Counted from the first letter of the stretch, positions 10,791 to 23,570 are shown. The stretch is 64,000 nt of DNA from Sphingobacterium sp. PCS056 (GCF_023273895.1 NZ_CP096883.1:2170001-2234000), one strand, 5' to 3'. A program made the numbers and translations. Notes: a model not told the origin generated them from the sequence alone.

Positions 10791-11915
10791 ATGATACAGG
10801 TTATCCCCGTTGAAACTAAGAAACAGAAACGGTTGTATATAGATTTTCCGCATACTTTATATGCGGAAAATCCTTATTATGTACCAGAGCTATATCTTGC
10901 TCAGTATGATTTGCTAACTCCTGGCAAGCATCCCTTTTACAAACATTCCTCAACACAATTATTTTTAGCGTACAAAGATCAGAAATTGGTCGGTCGTATT
11001 GCTGCAATTTGGAATGTGAATCACAATGCCTTTAATCAAGTGCAGGAAGGTCAGTGGGGATTTTTTGATTCCATAAACGATCAAGAAGTTGCAAATGCTT
11101 TATTTCAAGCTGCAAAAGATTGGGTAAAAGCTAAAGGTGGAACGAATATCGTCGGTCCAATTAATTTAACGACCAATGATACCTGCGGTTTATTGGTGGA
11201 AGGATTTGATAGTCCTCCTGTAGCCATGATGCCTTATAATTTTGCTTACTATCCAGATCTGGTAACAAATGCCGGTTTTCAAAAGAAAATTGATTTGCGT
11301 GCTTATCTGGTGATGGAAAATAAAGCAAGTAAACGATCTGTTCTTCTGCTGGAAAAACTAGAAGAGCGGTTAAATCGTTCCGGAATTAAGATCCGTCAAA
11401 TGAATTTGAAGGATTTTAAAAATGAAACAGAGCGAATCAGAGAGATTTATAATAAGGCGTGGGATAAAAACTTAGGTTTTGTGCCCTTTACGGAAGATGA
11501 ATTTAATTACGCAGCTAAAGAAATGAAAATGATTGTTGATCCTAGATATGCTTTGTTGGCAGAAAAGGATGGTAAAGTCATTGGATTTGCTTTAGGTATT
11601 CCAGATATCAACCAAATTTTAATTAAAATCAAGCGCGGAAGATTATTACCTACCGGGATTTTCAAATTATTATTTGGATTGAAAAAGGTAAATCTGATTC
11701 GTGTTCTGATGCTTGGGGTACTGGATGAGTACCGTAAATTAGGAATTGAAGCCTGCCTTTATGGTAGCATAATTAAAAATTCTGGAGACGGATTTACCGT
11801 TAAAGGAGCAGAATGCTCATGGATGCTTGATACTAATTATATGATGAATCATGCTATCGAGCAAATCAATGGAGAATTGTACAAACGCTATCGTCTGTAC
11901 GAGCAAGCGCTATGA
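10791..11915 (+). CDS. GNAT-like acyltransferase, candidate bacterial ceramide synthase
   Basis: A 374-residue protein with an acetyltransferase-like C-terminal half: the segment YALLAEKDGKVIGFALGI followed by VLMLGVLDEYRKLGIEACLY resembles the GNAT acyl-CoA binding core. The N-terminal half holds the ENPYYVPELYL and GPINLTTNDTCGLLVEGF motifs of a widespread family often annotated only as hypothetical. In Caulobacter a GNAT-related protein acts as bacterial ceramide synthase; position directly behind spt makes N-acylation of the sphingoid base the likely role here (inference). I chose ATG 10791 over GTG 10782, which abuts the spt stop. It overlaps the next gene by 4 bp. Confidence 0.8.
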   Translation: MIQVIPVETKKQKRLYIDFPHTLYAENPYYVPELYLAQYDLLTPGKHPFYKHSSTQLFLAYKDQKLVGRIAAIWNVNHNAFNQVQEGQWGFFDSINDQEVANALFQAAKDWVKAKGGTNIVGPINLTTNDTCGLLVEGFDSPPVAMMPYNFAYYPDLVTNAGFQKKIDLRAYLVMENKASKRSVLLLEKLEERLNRSGIKIRQMNLKDFKNETERIREIYNKAWDKNLGFVPFTEDEFNYAAKEMKMIVDPRYALLAEKDGKVIGFALGIPDINQILIKIKRGRLLPTGIFKLLFGLKKVNLIRVLMLGVLDEYRKLGIEACLYGSIIKNSGDGFTVKGAECSWMLDTNYMMNHAIEQINGELYKRYRLYEQAL

Positions 11916-12907
11916 GAAAAAAAATCTTAATCACAGGCGCAAGTGGTTTTGTCGGTTATCATCTCGTTCAAGCTGCCTATGAGGCAGGCTTGGAAGTGCA
12001 TGCAGCCGTTAGGAAAACCAGTGATGTCAGTGAAATAAAGTCTTTTGTTGATCAATTTGTTTATCCTGATTTTAAAAATAAGGATTCATTATTGGAACTG
12101 TTAGAGCTAGAGCAATATGCCTATATTGTTCATGCAGCTGCAATGACAAGAGCAAAGAACGAATTAGATCTTGTTGAGGTAAATGTTGGGTATAGCGAAT
12201 GCTTGGCAGACGCAGTCTTTGAATCCAATATACCGCTTGAACGATTTGTTTTTATTAGTAGTCTCGCAGCGATCGGACCAGTGGCTTATGACGCACCTGC
12301 GATCAATGAGCAAAATGATTATCACCCTGTAACAGCATATGGCCGTAGTAAAGTCCTGGCTGAAAAGATGCTTGATAAATATGTTGACAATAAACTTTCC
12401 ATTATCCGTCCTACTGCAGTATATGGACCCAAAGAGAAAGATCTTTTTGTGTTGTTTAAAACATTAAATACGGGTTTAGATGCTTATATTGGAAAATCAC
12501 CTCAAAAATTAACTTTTGTTTTTGTAAAAGATCTCGTTAATGCTATTCTGAATGCATGCTTTTTAGATAAAGGCGGCAAGAAAGTTTATAATATTACCGA
12601 TGGCTTAGTGTATGACCGTTATGAAATGGCAACAATTTTTAAAAAATATACTGCTAAGTCCCTATATAGATTACACCTTCCACTTCGCTTGGTTAGAGGT
12701 GTGGCTCAAGCAATGGATCTCGCATATAAAAAATCCAAATCAATACCGGTATTGTATCCGGAAAGATTAAATGAATTGACAGCCGCTAGTTGGGCATGTG
12801 ATATCAGTTCATCAATAAAAAATATTCAATATAAACCTATTTATGATTTGGATGCTGGCTTGAAAGTTACAATTCAATGGTATCGTGATCATAAATGGTT
12901 AAAATAA
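11912..12907 (+). CDS. NAD(P)-dependent epimerase/reductase, candidate 3-ketosphinganine reductase (CerR-like)
   Basis: Extended short-chain dehydrogenase of 331 residues. The Rossmann motif GASGFVG is at residues 8-14, the conserved FISSLAA strand follows, and the catalytic pair Tyr143-x3-Lys147 (YGRSK) is intact. Annotated members are called NAD-dependent epimerases, but in Caulobacter the CerR protein of this superfamily reduces 3-ketosphinganine. Placement between the GNAT-like gene and a phospholipid-type transferase in the spt operon supports the same role. It overlaps the preceding gene by 4 bp (ATGA), implying translational coupling. Sugar epimerisation of a lipid head group is the main alternative. 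Confidence 0.82.
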   Translation: MRKKILITGASGFVGYHLVQAAYEAGLEVHAAVRKTSDVSEIKSFVDQFVYPDFKNKDSLLELLELEQYAYIVHAAAMTRAKNELDLVEVNVGYSECLADAVFESNIPLERFVFISSLAAIGPVAYDAPAINEQNDYHPVTAYGRSKVLAEKMLDKYVDNKLSIIRPTAVYGPKEKDLFVLFKTLNTGLDAYIGKSPQKLTFVFVKDLVNAILNACFLDKGGKKVYNITDGLVYDRYEMATIFKKYTAKSLYRLHLPLRLVRGVAQAMDLAYKKSKSIPVLYPERLNELTAASWACDISSSIKNIQYKPIYDLDAGLKVTIQWYRDHKWLK

Positions 12908-12916
12908 CAAAGAGAG

Positions 12917-13606
12917 ATGAGTGGTCAAAAAATAAACAAAAAACTTTTTCAAGATAGAAAGAGAACAAATATATTGAGTAATCCAGAACAGAAATTTATT
13001 TCGTATTTAGTTCCGCGTATTCCAAATTGGATTTCATCCGATGGACTAACAGCAATTGGTTTGTTTGGTTCCTTAATGATTATGGTAAGTTTTATCCTAG
13101 CGCAATATTGGGATATTAATTATTTATTATTAGGTATAGTAGGTTTTTTTATTCAGTGGTTCGGTGATTCACTTGATGGTAGAATTGCTTTTTATAGAAA
13201 TAAGTCTCGTAAATGGTATGGATTTTCTTTAGATATTGTCATGGATTGGATTAGTACGGTGATGATCGGACTGGGATATGTATTCTATGCTAAAGGTAAT
13301 TTTGAATTAACTGGTTTTGTTTTGGTGGCTTTGTATGGTTGGGCGATGATTTTATCCTTGCTGCGCTATAAGGTAACCGACAAATATACAATAGATGCAG
13401 GTATCGTTGGACCAACAGAAATCCGCGTTATTATTTGTCTTGTATTGCTGGTTGAGGTATTCTTCGTAGGTGCCATCCATTATTTAGTGATGGGAATCTG
13501 TGCTATTCTTTTTGTTATCAATGCTATTGATACTAAAAAATTACTGGATTTAGGAGATATCAGAGATGCTGAAGAGAAAAAAACGAAAGAGCCTGAAAAC
13601 GTTTAA
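12917..13606 (+). CDS. CDP-alcohol phosphatidyltransferase family protein
   Basis: Integral membrane enzyme of 229 residues with about six hydrophobic segments. The family signature is recognisable at Asp84, Asp87, Gly88, Ala91, Gly102, Asp106 and Asp110, but the Arg that normally follows Ala91 is Phe and the spacing to Gly102 is one residue longer than usual. The family moves a phospho-alcohol from a CDP-linked donor to an acceptor alcohol. In this operon a ceramide acceptor, giving a phosphosphingolipid head group, is plausible; the substrate is inference. Nine bases separate it from the reductase gene and three from the GtrA gene. Confidence 0.85.
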   Translation: MSGQKINKKLFQDRKRTNILSNPEQKFISYLVPRIPNWISSDGLTAIGLFGSLMIMVSFILAQYWDINYLLLGIVGFFIQWFGDSLDGRIAFYRNKSRKWYGFSLDIVMDWISTVMIGLGYVFYAKGNFELTGFVLVALYGWAMILSLLRYKVTDKYTIDAGIVGPTEIRVIICLVLLVEVFFVGAIHYLVMGICAILFVINAIDTKKLLDLGDIRDAEEKKTKEPENV

Positions 13607-13609
13607 CAT

Positions 13610-13996
13610 ATGAATGCAAAACTAAAAGAATTCTTTAGAGCGCAATTATCAGCTTTTGTAGGTGGTCTTTCAGATTTTGGCATTTATACTTTCTGCTATA
13701 AAGTACTCAGTATTTCGCCCGCATTTTCAAATGTAATTAGTGGCTCTTTAGGGGCGGTCGTTAATTTTGTAATCAACCGTTACTGGTCTTTCAATAATAC
13801 TTCGGCCCCACTTGGAAAACAGCTAGGTAAATTTGTAATCGTAGTTGCTGGAAGTATACTCCTAAAGTCACTTGGCATTTATCTGTTGGATGACAGATTA
13901 CATTTACATCCTTTGCTATCAAAAGTGATTGTGGAGATTATTGTTTCGTTAGGATTCAATTATACGCTTCAACGCTTTTGGGTTTTTAAAAAGTAG
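13610..13996 (+). CDS. GtrA family membrane protein
   Basis: A 128-residue protein with four predicted membrane helices and the GtrA-type pattern: SFVGGLSDFGIYTFCYK at the start, VNFVINRYWSF in the second helix loop and FNYTLQRFWVFKK at the end. GtrA proteins are thought to flip or help transfer polyprenyl-linked sugars across the inner membrane. As last gene of the ceramide operon, 3 bp behind the CDP-alcohol transferase, it could move a lipid-linked head group precursor or the sphingolipid itself; this is a guess from context. A strong terminator follows at 14029. Confidence 0.85.
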   Translation: MNAKLKEFFRAQLSAFVGGLSDFGIYTFCYKVLSISPAFSNVISGSLGAVVNFVINRYWSFNNTSAPLGKQLGKFVIVVAGSILLKSLGIYLLDDRLHLHPLLSKVIVEIIVSLGFNYTLQRFWVFKK

Positions 13997-14028
13997 CGGT
14001 AAAAGAATTAATCCATAATAGGATTGTC

Positions 14029-14058
14029 AGGTCATCTCAGAAGAGATGACCTTTTTTA
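14029..14058 (+). terminator. Terminator of the sphingolipid operon
   Basis: Arms AGGTCATCTC and GAGATGACCT with loop AGAA, followed by a T run. Confidence 0.9.
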
Positions 14059-14373
14059 TTCCCTTTTACTATAAAAAAATAAATGTTTTCGATAGCTATG
14101 CATTTTTTATAAAAATGATCGCTCATCAAATAGTTTTATGTTATATAGATCGAGTATTCATTTAAGGGATCATTAGAACTGGATTAGGGCAATTATGCTG
14201 CTTTTTTAAAATGAAAGTCGGAGAGGATAAATTTTTACTCTGCTAAAAGGAAAAGGGTTTAATAAAATGTATGATAAATCTTATACTTTAAGTAGACGTG
14301 TTAACATGCAAGTATTTTATCTAAGGGAGAGTAGTGATGTGAAATGGATATCTGATTGCTACTAACTACATAC

Positions 14374-14540
14374 CAAATTCTGACCAACTTCGTATTTAAT
14401 ACCGGTATAGTAGGGGGGGTATAGGGGGTTTATAGGGGGTTAGTAGGGGTATACCCCTACTAACCCCCTATAAACCCTAAGTAATGTCTGGTGTATTCCC
14501 CATTTAATAGTGAAGTTGGTATGTAGTTGGTCAGAATTTG
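14374..14540. repeat. Palindromic element with flanking inverted repeats and G-tracts
   Basis: The outer 16-bp inverted repeat CAAATTCTGACCAACT (14374-14389) returns as its complement at 14525-14540. Inside lies a perfect 52-bp palindrome (14426-14477, 26-bp arms, no spacer). Its left flank carries four G runs (7, 5, 5 and 4 G at 14413, 14424, 14435 and 14446) separated by 4-6 AT-rich bases, so the + strand could fold a G-quadruplex; the matching C runs follow. No ORF of note crosses it. It may be a non-autonomous mobile or intergenic repeat element. Confidence 0.75.
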
Positions 14541-14566
14541 TCTTTAAGATCTGGTATATATTGAAA

Positions 14567-14695
14567 AGTAACGGAGTATCGAGTAACGCAGTGATTTAGT
14601 GACGGAGTAAAGCAGTAACATAAAAGGGTAACGCAGTGATCGAGTAACTAGGTAACATAGTAACGGAGTGACGAAGTAACCGAGTAACGCAGTAC
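14567..14695. repeat. Degenerate short tandem repeats
   Basis: About ten imperfect copies of a 10-15 bp unit around GTAACGGAGT / CGAGTAACGCAGTGAT. The array is open in one minus-strand frame, giving a low-complexity LRYSVT-like translation that I do not regard as a gene. Confidence 0.7.
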
Positions 14696-15042
14696 TTGTA
14701 TGATGATCCCATATATGGACAGGTGACGGGCGTGTCCGCACACAGATGGCCCCAGACCAATTAGCAATGTGATCCATAGCAAAAGCTAATCCATATCCGA
14801 ACCAGCATGCTCATCAGGTGGCATCCAGATAAATTATCGGTCACATTTCTAGCCCTTTACCGTGCCGCGGTAAACTATTTCCGGAAAACATTAGGAAGTG
14901 AAGGATAAAAGTTCCTATCTTTGCACCACTCCGCAAGGGAGGAACGGCTGATCCGAAAGGAGAGGCACTGAGAAAAGAAGGGTTTAATTTAGTTTAAACG
15001 CGGAAACGAAAGGAAAACAAAAAAATAAATTTTCACATTTAT
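14696..15042. other. Upstream region of the rRNA operon
   Basis: No gene seen. TATCTTTG at 14916-14923 matches the -7 element and may be an upstream rRNA promoter, though TTTG is not at the ideal -33 distance. A small hairpin (TTTACCG/CGGTAAA, 14856-14874) lies before it. Confidence 0.45.
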
Positions 15043-15073
15043 TTTGGAGATACCAAAAAGATTTCTACCTTTG
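15043..15073 (+). promoter_or_regulatory. rRNA operon promoter
   Basis: TTTG (15043-15046), 19 bp, then TACCTTTG (15066-15073): an exact match to the Bacteroidetes -33/-7 consensus. Transcription would start near 15079, leaving a leader of about 240 nt before 16S. Confidence 0.85.
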
Positions 15074-15317
15074 CAGTCCCAACGGAAACGAAGGGAAACA
15101 GACAAGACCGATACCGGCGCAATGCCGACATCATATAAAGCCGAAGCGAGATGCGGGAGCGAAGAAAGTTCTTTAAAAATATAATCATGTAACGTAACGA
15201 GTAGTGTTGAGAAACAACGAAAGTTAAAAAAATCAACCTGTTCAATTTTAGAATTAGAAATAAAAATACAAGACAATTCTATTTATTATAAATAGTCTTG
15301 ATCTTACACTTCATTTT

Positions 15318-16849
<1,532 letters not shown>

Positions 16850-16976
16850 AGAGCATTCAGGATTGAAGCTCGTTACGTACACACATGGTTTATATAAGAA
16901 ACAAACAAGAGACAAAACATTTGAAGAAATGTGCCCATCCCTGATTGGATGGTCCAGAGAGATAGAAAGATAAGCT

Positions 16977-17053
16977 AGTCCCGTAGCTCAGTTGGTTAGA
17001 GCACTACACTGATAATGTAGGGGTCAGCAGTTCAAATCTGCTCGGGACTACCA
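16977..17053 (+). tRNA. tRNA-Ile (GAT)
   Basis: Acceptor arms AGTCCCG and CGGGACT pair fully, the D and T arms are regular, and anticodon GAT lies at 17011-17013. The 3' CCA is encoded. Standard position in the 16S-23S spacer. Confidence 0.97.
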
Positions 17054-17062
17054 AAAATACAC

Positions 17063-17136
17063 GGGGAATTAGCTCAGCTGGCTAGAGCACCTGCCTTGCA
17101 CGCAGGGGGTCATCGGTTCGACTCCGATATTCTCCA
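17063..17136 (+). tRNA. tRNA-Ala (TGC)
   Basis: Acceptor arms GGGGAAT and ATTCTCC (one G-T pair), anticodon TGC at 17097-17099 in a seven-base loop. The discriminator A is followed by CAG, so CCA is not encoded, unlike in the neighbouring tRNA-Ile nine bases upstream. Confidence 0.97.
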
Positions 17137-17362
17137 CAGGTATCCGCGCCGTATAAGATATTTACGGCATATACAGCGGAAACAAAGAGTTCTTTGACAT
17201 ATTGAAAGAAAAAAAATTACAAGAGAAGACAACAGTAGAGACAATACTGTGGTGTGCCTGATGTATTATGAAGACCCTCGGTCAAGGCCGAACGGATTAA
17301 TGCGTAGCACCATGGTTATATATATCAAAAAGCAACCCATAGTAGCAAAAGGGCTATGAGGT

Positions 17363-20250
<2,888 letters not shown>

Positions 20251-20362
20251 AAGCAACGCAGACACTGTTGTCTTCCTCTTTTAGTTTTTCTTTCAATTGT
20301 CTATAGATTAGTATGTTGGATGGGATATTGTATATTTCATTCTTATGACTAATAAAAACATT

Positions 20363-20472
20363 TTAGGTGCCTATATCGGCGGTGTCTACCTCTTCCCATT
20401 CCGAACAGAGCAGTCAAGCCCGCCAGAGCCGATGGTATTGCCGTAACAGGTGGGAGAGTAGGTCGGTGCCTT
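20363..20472 (+). rRNA. rrf: 5S ribosomal RNA
   Basis: About 110 nt beginning TTAGGTGCCTATATCGGCGG, with the conserved CTCTTCCCATTCCGAACAGA loop and closing GGTGCCT that pairs with the 5' end through two G-T pairs. Follows 23S after about 110 bp. Confidence 0.95.
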
Positions 20473-20483
20473 TTTTTATACAG

Positions 20484-20514
20484 AAGCCCTTGCTAAACAG
20501 CAGGGGCTTTTTTG
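20484..20514 (+). terminator. rRNA operon terminator
   Basis: Arms AGCCCTTGCT and AGCAGGGGCT (one G-T pair) with loop AAAC, followed by TTTTT, just after 5S. Confidence 0.9.
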
Positions 20515-20521
20515 TGCGCTA

Positions 20522-20863
20522 AACTTTTTCTCCCTTTCGGATGCAGCATATCCCAATCTGATTGCTTTAGAACAAGCCATTCCGCTGCTACAGTATAATC
20601 AATAGCGCTGCTTCCGGAACGATGCCGATGCAGCAATCAAGCCTCCTGCTGCCGCAGATAACCCCTTTCACAATCAAAGATATCGACTTGCTACGGCAGT
20701 ACTGCAGACGCAGCACACTTACATTTCTTCTCCTTCATGTCCGACCTGGTTCTATATATGGCTATTGGCGGCACGGTTCCACTTCAAGCTCATCCTCCAT
20801 ATCCACGACAGGCAACTCCTGCTTTTGAAATACGCTTATAGCCCACCTGGTGAACTACTCTAA
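20522..20863 (+). pseudogene. Possible decayed coding segment downstream of the rRNA operon
   Basis: One + strand frame is open from about 20522 to the TAA at 20861 apart from a single TAG at 20603. The base composition is richer in C and G than the surrounding intergenic DNA and the translation (for example the stretch RFHFKLILHIHDRQLL) looks protein-like. I do not recognise the family. A 68-residue frame starting at 20622 overlaps it in another phase and seems less likely. The rest of the gap to 21128 shows nothing definite. Confidence 0.3.
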
Positions 20864-21128
20864 AACTGGTTTCTGTATTCAGTTTGTATGCGATGTGGTT
20901 TCCTTTTAAATGGATCTACATGAGCGGTGCTGCTAAGATCTTTGTTTGCCACTAAACTTTCCTCAAATAGAAATCAATAAATTACTAGTGATGAAGTTTT
21001 AATATTGATTTTATGAGTTTTATAAACTGCTTTATAACGAGTGGTTTACATATTAATATCCTTATTATTAGTGTTTTCCTTTCTTTTGGTATAGTATTTG
21101 GCTAAAGAAAGGAAAGAATATTTTATTT

Positions 21129-21320
21129 ATGAGAGCAAAAATTGCATTTTTTTTGGGAGGATTAATATTGTTAATATCAGCTAGTTCTTGTGTGGGATAT
21201 TATCACGATCACGGACCTAGGCATCCACATGGACACTATAAGAAAGGTCATAATAAGCATTATAAAAAAGAACACAAGAAGCATAACAGGGGCCACGGTA
21301 AGCATCGAGGAAGACATTAA
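21129..21320 (+). CDS. Small histidine-rich lipoprotein
   Basis: A 63-residue protein with a lipoprotein signal: basic start MRAK, hydrophobic core FFLGGLILLISA and a lipobox ending ASSC near residue 21. The mature part of about 42 residues is almost only His, Lys, Gly and Arg, with repeated HYKK/GHNK/KH units and some 15 histidines. No family is recognised. Such a composition suggests binding of Ni, Zn or Cu in the periplasm or at a membrane, but that is inference. It has its own strong terminator seven bases after the stop, which supports a real gene. A second reading frame overlapping it (21190-21384) is rejected. Confidence 0.7.
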   Translation: MRAKIAFFLGGLILLISASSCVGYYHDHGPRHPHGHYKKGHNKHYKKEHKKHNRGHGKHRGRH

Positions 21321-21326
21321 TTGTTG

Positions 21327-21356
21327 GGTGATCATAGATTATGATCACCTTTTTTA
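21327..21356 (+). terminator. Terminator of the His-rich lipoprotein gene
   Basis: Arms GGTGATCATA and TATGATCACC, three-base loop, then a T run. Confidence 0.9.
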
Positions 21357-21482
21357 TTATCTTTTGAATATCCTCCTGGATTAATTTATTACTTGTTGGA
21401 CTATAACTCTATTTATAAAGCTCCTTTTGAAGTATGATGACCATCATCTACCATGAGATGATTCCAAGAATTTGAATAATCA

Positions 21483-22508
21483 TTATATCGATTCTCGGAT
21501 TGTAATGTCAGCATCTAATTCGATCGTTTCATAAACAATCTCTCTTTTTTTTAATCGATATTCTAAAATATGGATCATTTTTTCGAAAGCGATTTTTCCA
21601 ATATTTTTTGCAGGTTGAGAGATACACGTGAGTGGTGGATTGAATGAAAATGCATAGTTTGTATTTGAGAATCCAATCAAAGCAATCTCTTCTGGAATTT
21701 TAATTTTCTGTTGCGCTAATAATCCTATTGTGCGATTTGTCAATAGATCGGTAGCCGTAAAAATTGCGTCAGGAAGGTGCTGTTCTTTTTCTAATTCTTT
21801 TAATTTAGATAGAATTTGCTGTTCTACGATTTGAATCTGGGATAGATCACAGCGTAAAAGAAGAGTCTCATCGAAAATTATTTTGTTCTGTTTTAAGGCT
21901 TCTTGAAAACCGATGAGCCTTTCATTGGTAACACCATTAGTAAGTCCCGTAATATGCAAAATATTACGATAATTTCGATCAATAAGTTCCTGTGTTGCTC
22001 TTTTGGCAGCTTTCTTATTGTCTATTCCAATTTGAAATGTATTGAAACTGTTATTGATACGATCAAATATAACAATAGGGCAATCGCTATGATGTAACTG
22101 TTCTAGATAATTTAAGTTTGCTCTATCAGATACCGGTGAAATCAATATGCCATCTACCCCTTTGGAATAAAGAATATCAATGCATTTCTTTTCAATTGAC
22201 GGATTTTCTCTGCTTTGCATAATAATAATATTATACTGTTGAAACAGTGACGATTCTTCAATTCCTTCTAAAATTTGAGAAAAGAATGAATTGCTTATTG
22301 TTGAAACGATGACACCGATAATGTTTGTTTTACCAGTTTTTAAACTTCTTGCTAGTGCATTATATTGATAATTATGTTCATGTGCATAGGCAACGATTTT
22401 CTCTTTTGTCTCTTTCTTGATCTCATGGCTATCGGAGAGTGCTTTGGAAATCGTAGGGACTGATAAGTTTAGCGCTTTTGCAATATCTTTAAGAGTTAAT
22501 CTTTTCAT
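21483..22508 (-). CDS. LacI-family transcriptional regulator
   Basis: A 341-residue repressor or activator. The N-terminal LacI helix-turn-helix is clear (LKDIAKALNLSVPTISKALS, then the hinge region YQYNALARSLKTGKTNIIGVIV), followed by a periplasmic-binding-like sensor domain (SILFDRI-type strands, GFSNTNYAFSFNPPLTCISQP). Members usually respond to a sugar or sugar phosphate. No sugar-utilisation gene is adjacent, so the target and ligand cannot be inferred; it may act on itself or on distant genes. It is transcribed away from the radical SAM gene, with about 110 bp between the two starts. Confidence 0.92.
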   Translation of the reverse strand: MKRLTLKDIAKALNLSVPTISKALSDSHEIKKETKEKIVAYAHEHNYQYNALARSLKTGKTNIIGVIVSTISNSFFSQILEGIEESSLFQQYNIIIMQSRENPSIEKKCIDILYSKGVDGILISPVSDRANLNYLEQLHHSDCPIVIFDRINNSFNTFQIGIDNKKAAKRATQELIDRNYRNILHITGLTNGVTNERLIGFQEALKQNKIIFDETLLLRCDLSQIQIVEQQILSKLKELEKEQHLPDAIFTATDLLTNRTIGLLAQQKIKIPEEIALIGFSNTNYAFSFNPPLTCISQPAKNIGKIAFEKMIHILEYRLKKREIVYETIELDADITIRESI

Positions 22509-22609
22509 AATTTCCTAATGTAACTCATAAAGATAATAAATTGTGTAAAGATTAGTCTATTTGAAGCCATATATTATAATTGAAATAATTAAAACCTCTG
22601 AATTCTTTC

Positions 22610-22617
22610 TATCTTTG
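22610..22617 (+). promoter_or_regulatory. -7 element right before the radical SAM gene
   Basis: TATCTTTG ends five bases before the ATG at 22623, so the transcript would begin at or within a few bases of the start codon. No TTTG is seen at the ideal -33 position. Confidence 0.5.
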
Positions 22618-22622
22618 CATTT

Positions 22623-23570
22623 ATGAGTACATTATTAGACATAGGACAAAAACCATATCATCATTATGGATCTTATTTAAAAAAGAAATATGATGGTCTG
22701 CGTGTGTATAAAGTCATTGTAGATGGCAATTTTACTTGCCCTAATCGTGATGGAAGTAAGGGGTATGGTGGCTGTTCGTACTGTAATGTGGATTCATTTA
22801 CTCCCGAATCAGCTCGTAAATTGCCGACTATTCGTGAACAGGTAGAAGAAGGTATCAAACGTGCTAGAGAAGGTTATCGTGCAGATAAATTTATTATTTA
22901 TTTTCAACCTAATACCAATACTTATGCTCCTGCACATTTTTTAAAGGCGATGTATGATGAGGCATTAGCTGTTTGTCCAGAGGATACAGTGGGTTTATCT
23001 GTAGGTACACGTCCTGATTGTATTGATTTTGAAAAAGTGGCTCTTTTGGAGAGTTACTGCGATCGCTATGATGTTGATTTGGAGATGGGCATGGAATCAA
23101 TTTACGATGAAACTTTGGATAGAATCAATCGTGGCTGTTCACATGAGGAATTGCAAGTGGCTTTGAAATTAGTGGAAAATAGTCCATTAGAAATTTGTGT
23201 GCATACTATTTTTGGCTTCCCTTGGGAATCTAAAGAGATGATGTTGAAATATGCTGATGAAATCAATAAACATCCGCAGATCAAATTTGTGAAGCTGCAT
23301 CATTTACATATTGTAGAAGGATCCATTATGGGCGTTCAATATAAACGGGAACCTTTCCATGTTTTTTCTATTGATGAATATTGTGACTTTTTAGCGGAGT
23401 TTATTCCATTATTACGTCCGGATATTGTCATCCAAAGATTATTTGGATTGGCTGATCAAGAGTTATTGATTGCTCCAAATTGGGGGATGAAAAAATCAGC
23501 GATTCAGTCGTATATTGATAAAGCACTTGAGCGAAAAGAGGCCATACAGGGTTCTCAATATAGAGGATAA
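22623..23570 (+). CDS. TIGR01212-type radical SAM protein (YhcC-like)
   Basis: A 315-residue radical SAM protein. The iron-sulfur cysteines are in the unusual spacing of the YhcC/TIGR01212 group: CPNRDGSKGYGGCSYCN near residues 39-55, in place of the common CxxxCxxC. The SAM-binding EMGMES-like strand (DLEMGMESIYDETLDRINRG) and the HTIFGFPWES segment follow. The reaction is not established for this family. The start codon lies almost at the promoter, so translation may be leaderless. A bidirectional terminator separates it from the convergent MazG-like gene. Confidence 0.9.
   Translation: MSTLLDIGQKPYHHYGSYLKKKYDGLRVYKVIVDGNFTCPNRDGSKGYGGCSYCNVDSFTPESARKLPTIREQVEEGIKRAREGYRADKFIIYFQPNTNTYAPAHFLKAMYDEALAVCPEDTVGLSVGTRPDCIDFEKVALLESYCDRYDVDLEMGMESIYDETLDRINRGCSHEELQVALKLVENSPLEICVHTIFGFPWESKEMMLKYADEINKHPQIKFVKLHHLHIVEGSIMGVQYKREPFHVFSIDEYCDFLAEFIPLLRPDIVIQRLFGLADQELLIAPNWGMKKSAIQSYIDKALERKEAIQGSQYRG

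Noticed and set aside
14544..14777. 77-residue minus-strand protein
   Set aside because: Low-complexity translation of degenerate short repeats; no family or start signal.
20622..20828. 68-residue + strand protein MPMQQSSLLL...
   Set aside because: Ser-rich, no family; a different frame of the same stretch looks more protein-like.
21190..21384. 64-residue frame overlapping the His-rich lipoprotein
   Set aside because: It runs through the terminator hairpin and lacks a signal peptide; the lipoprotein frame is better supported.
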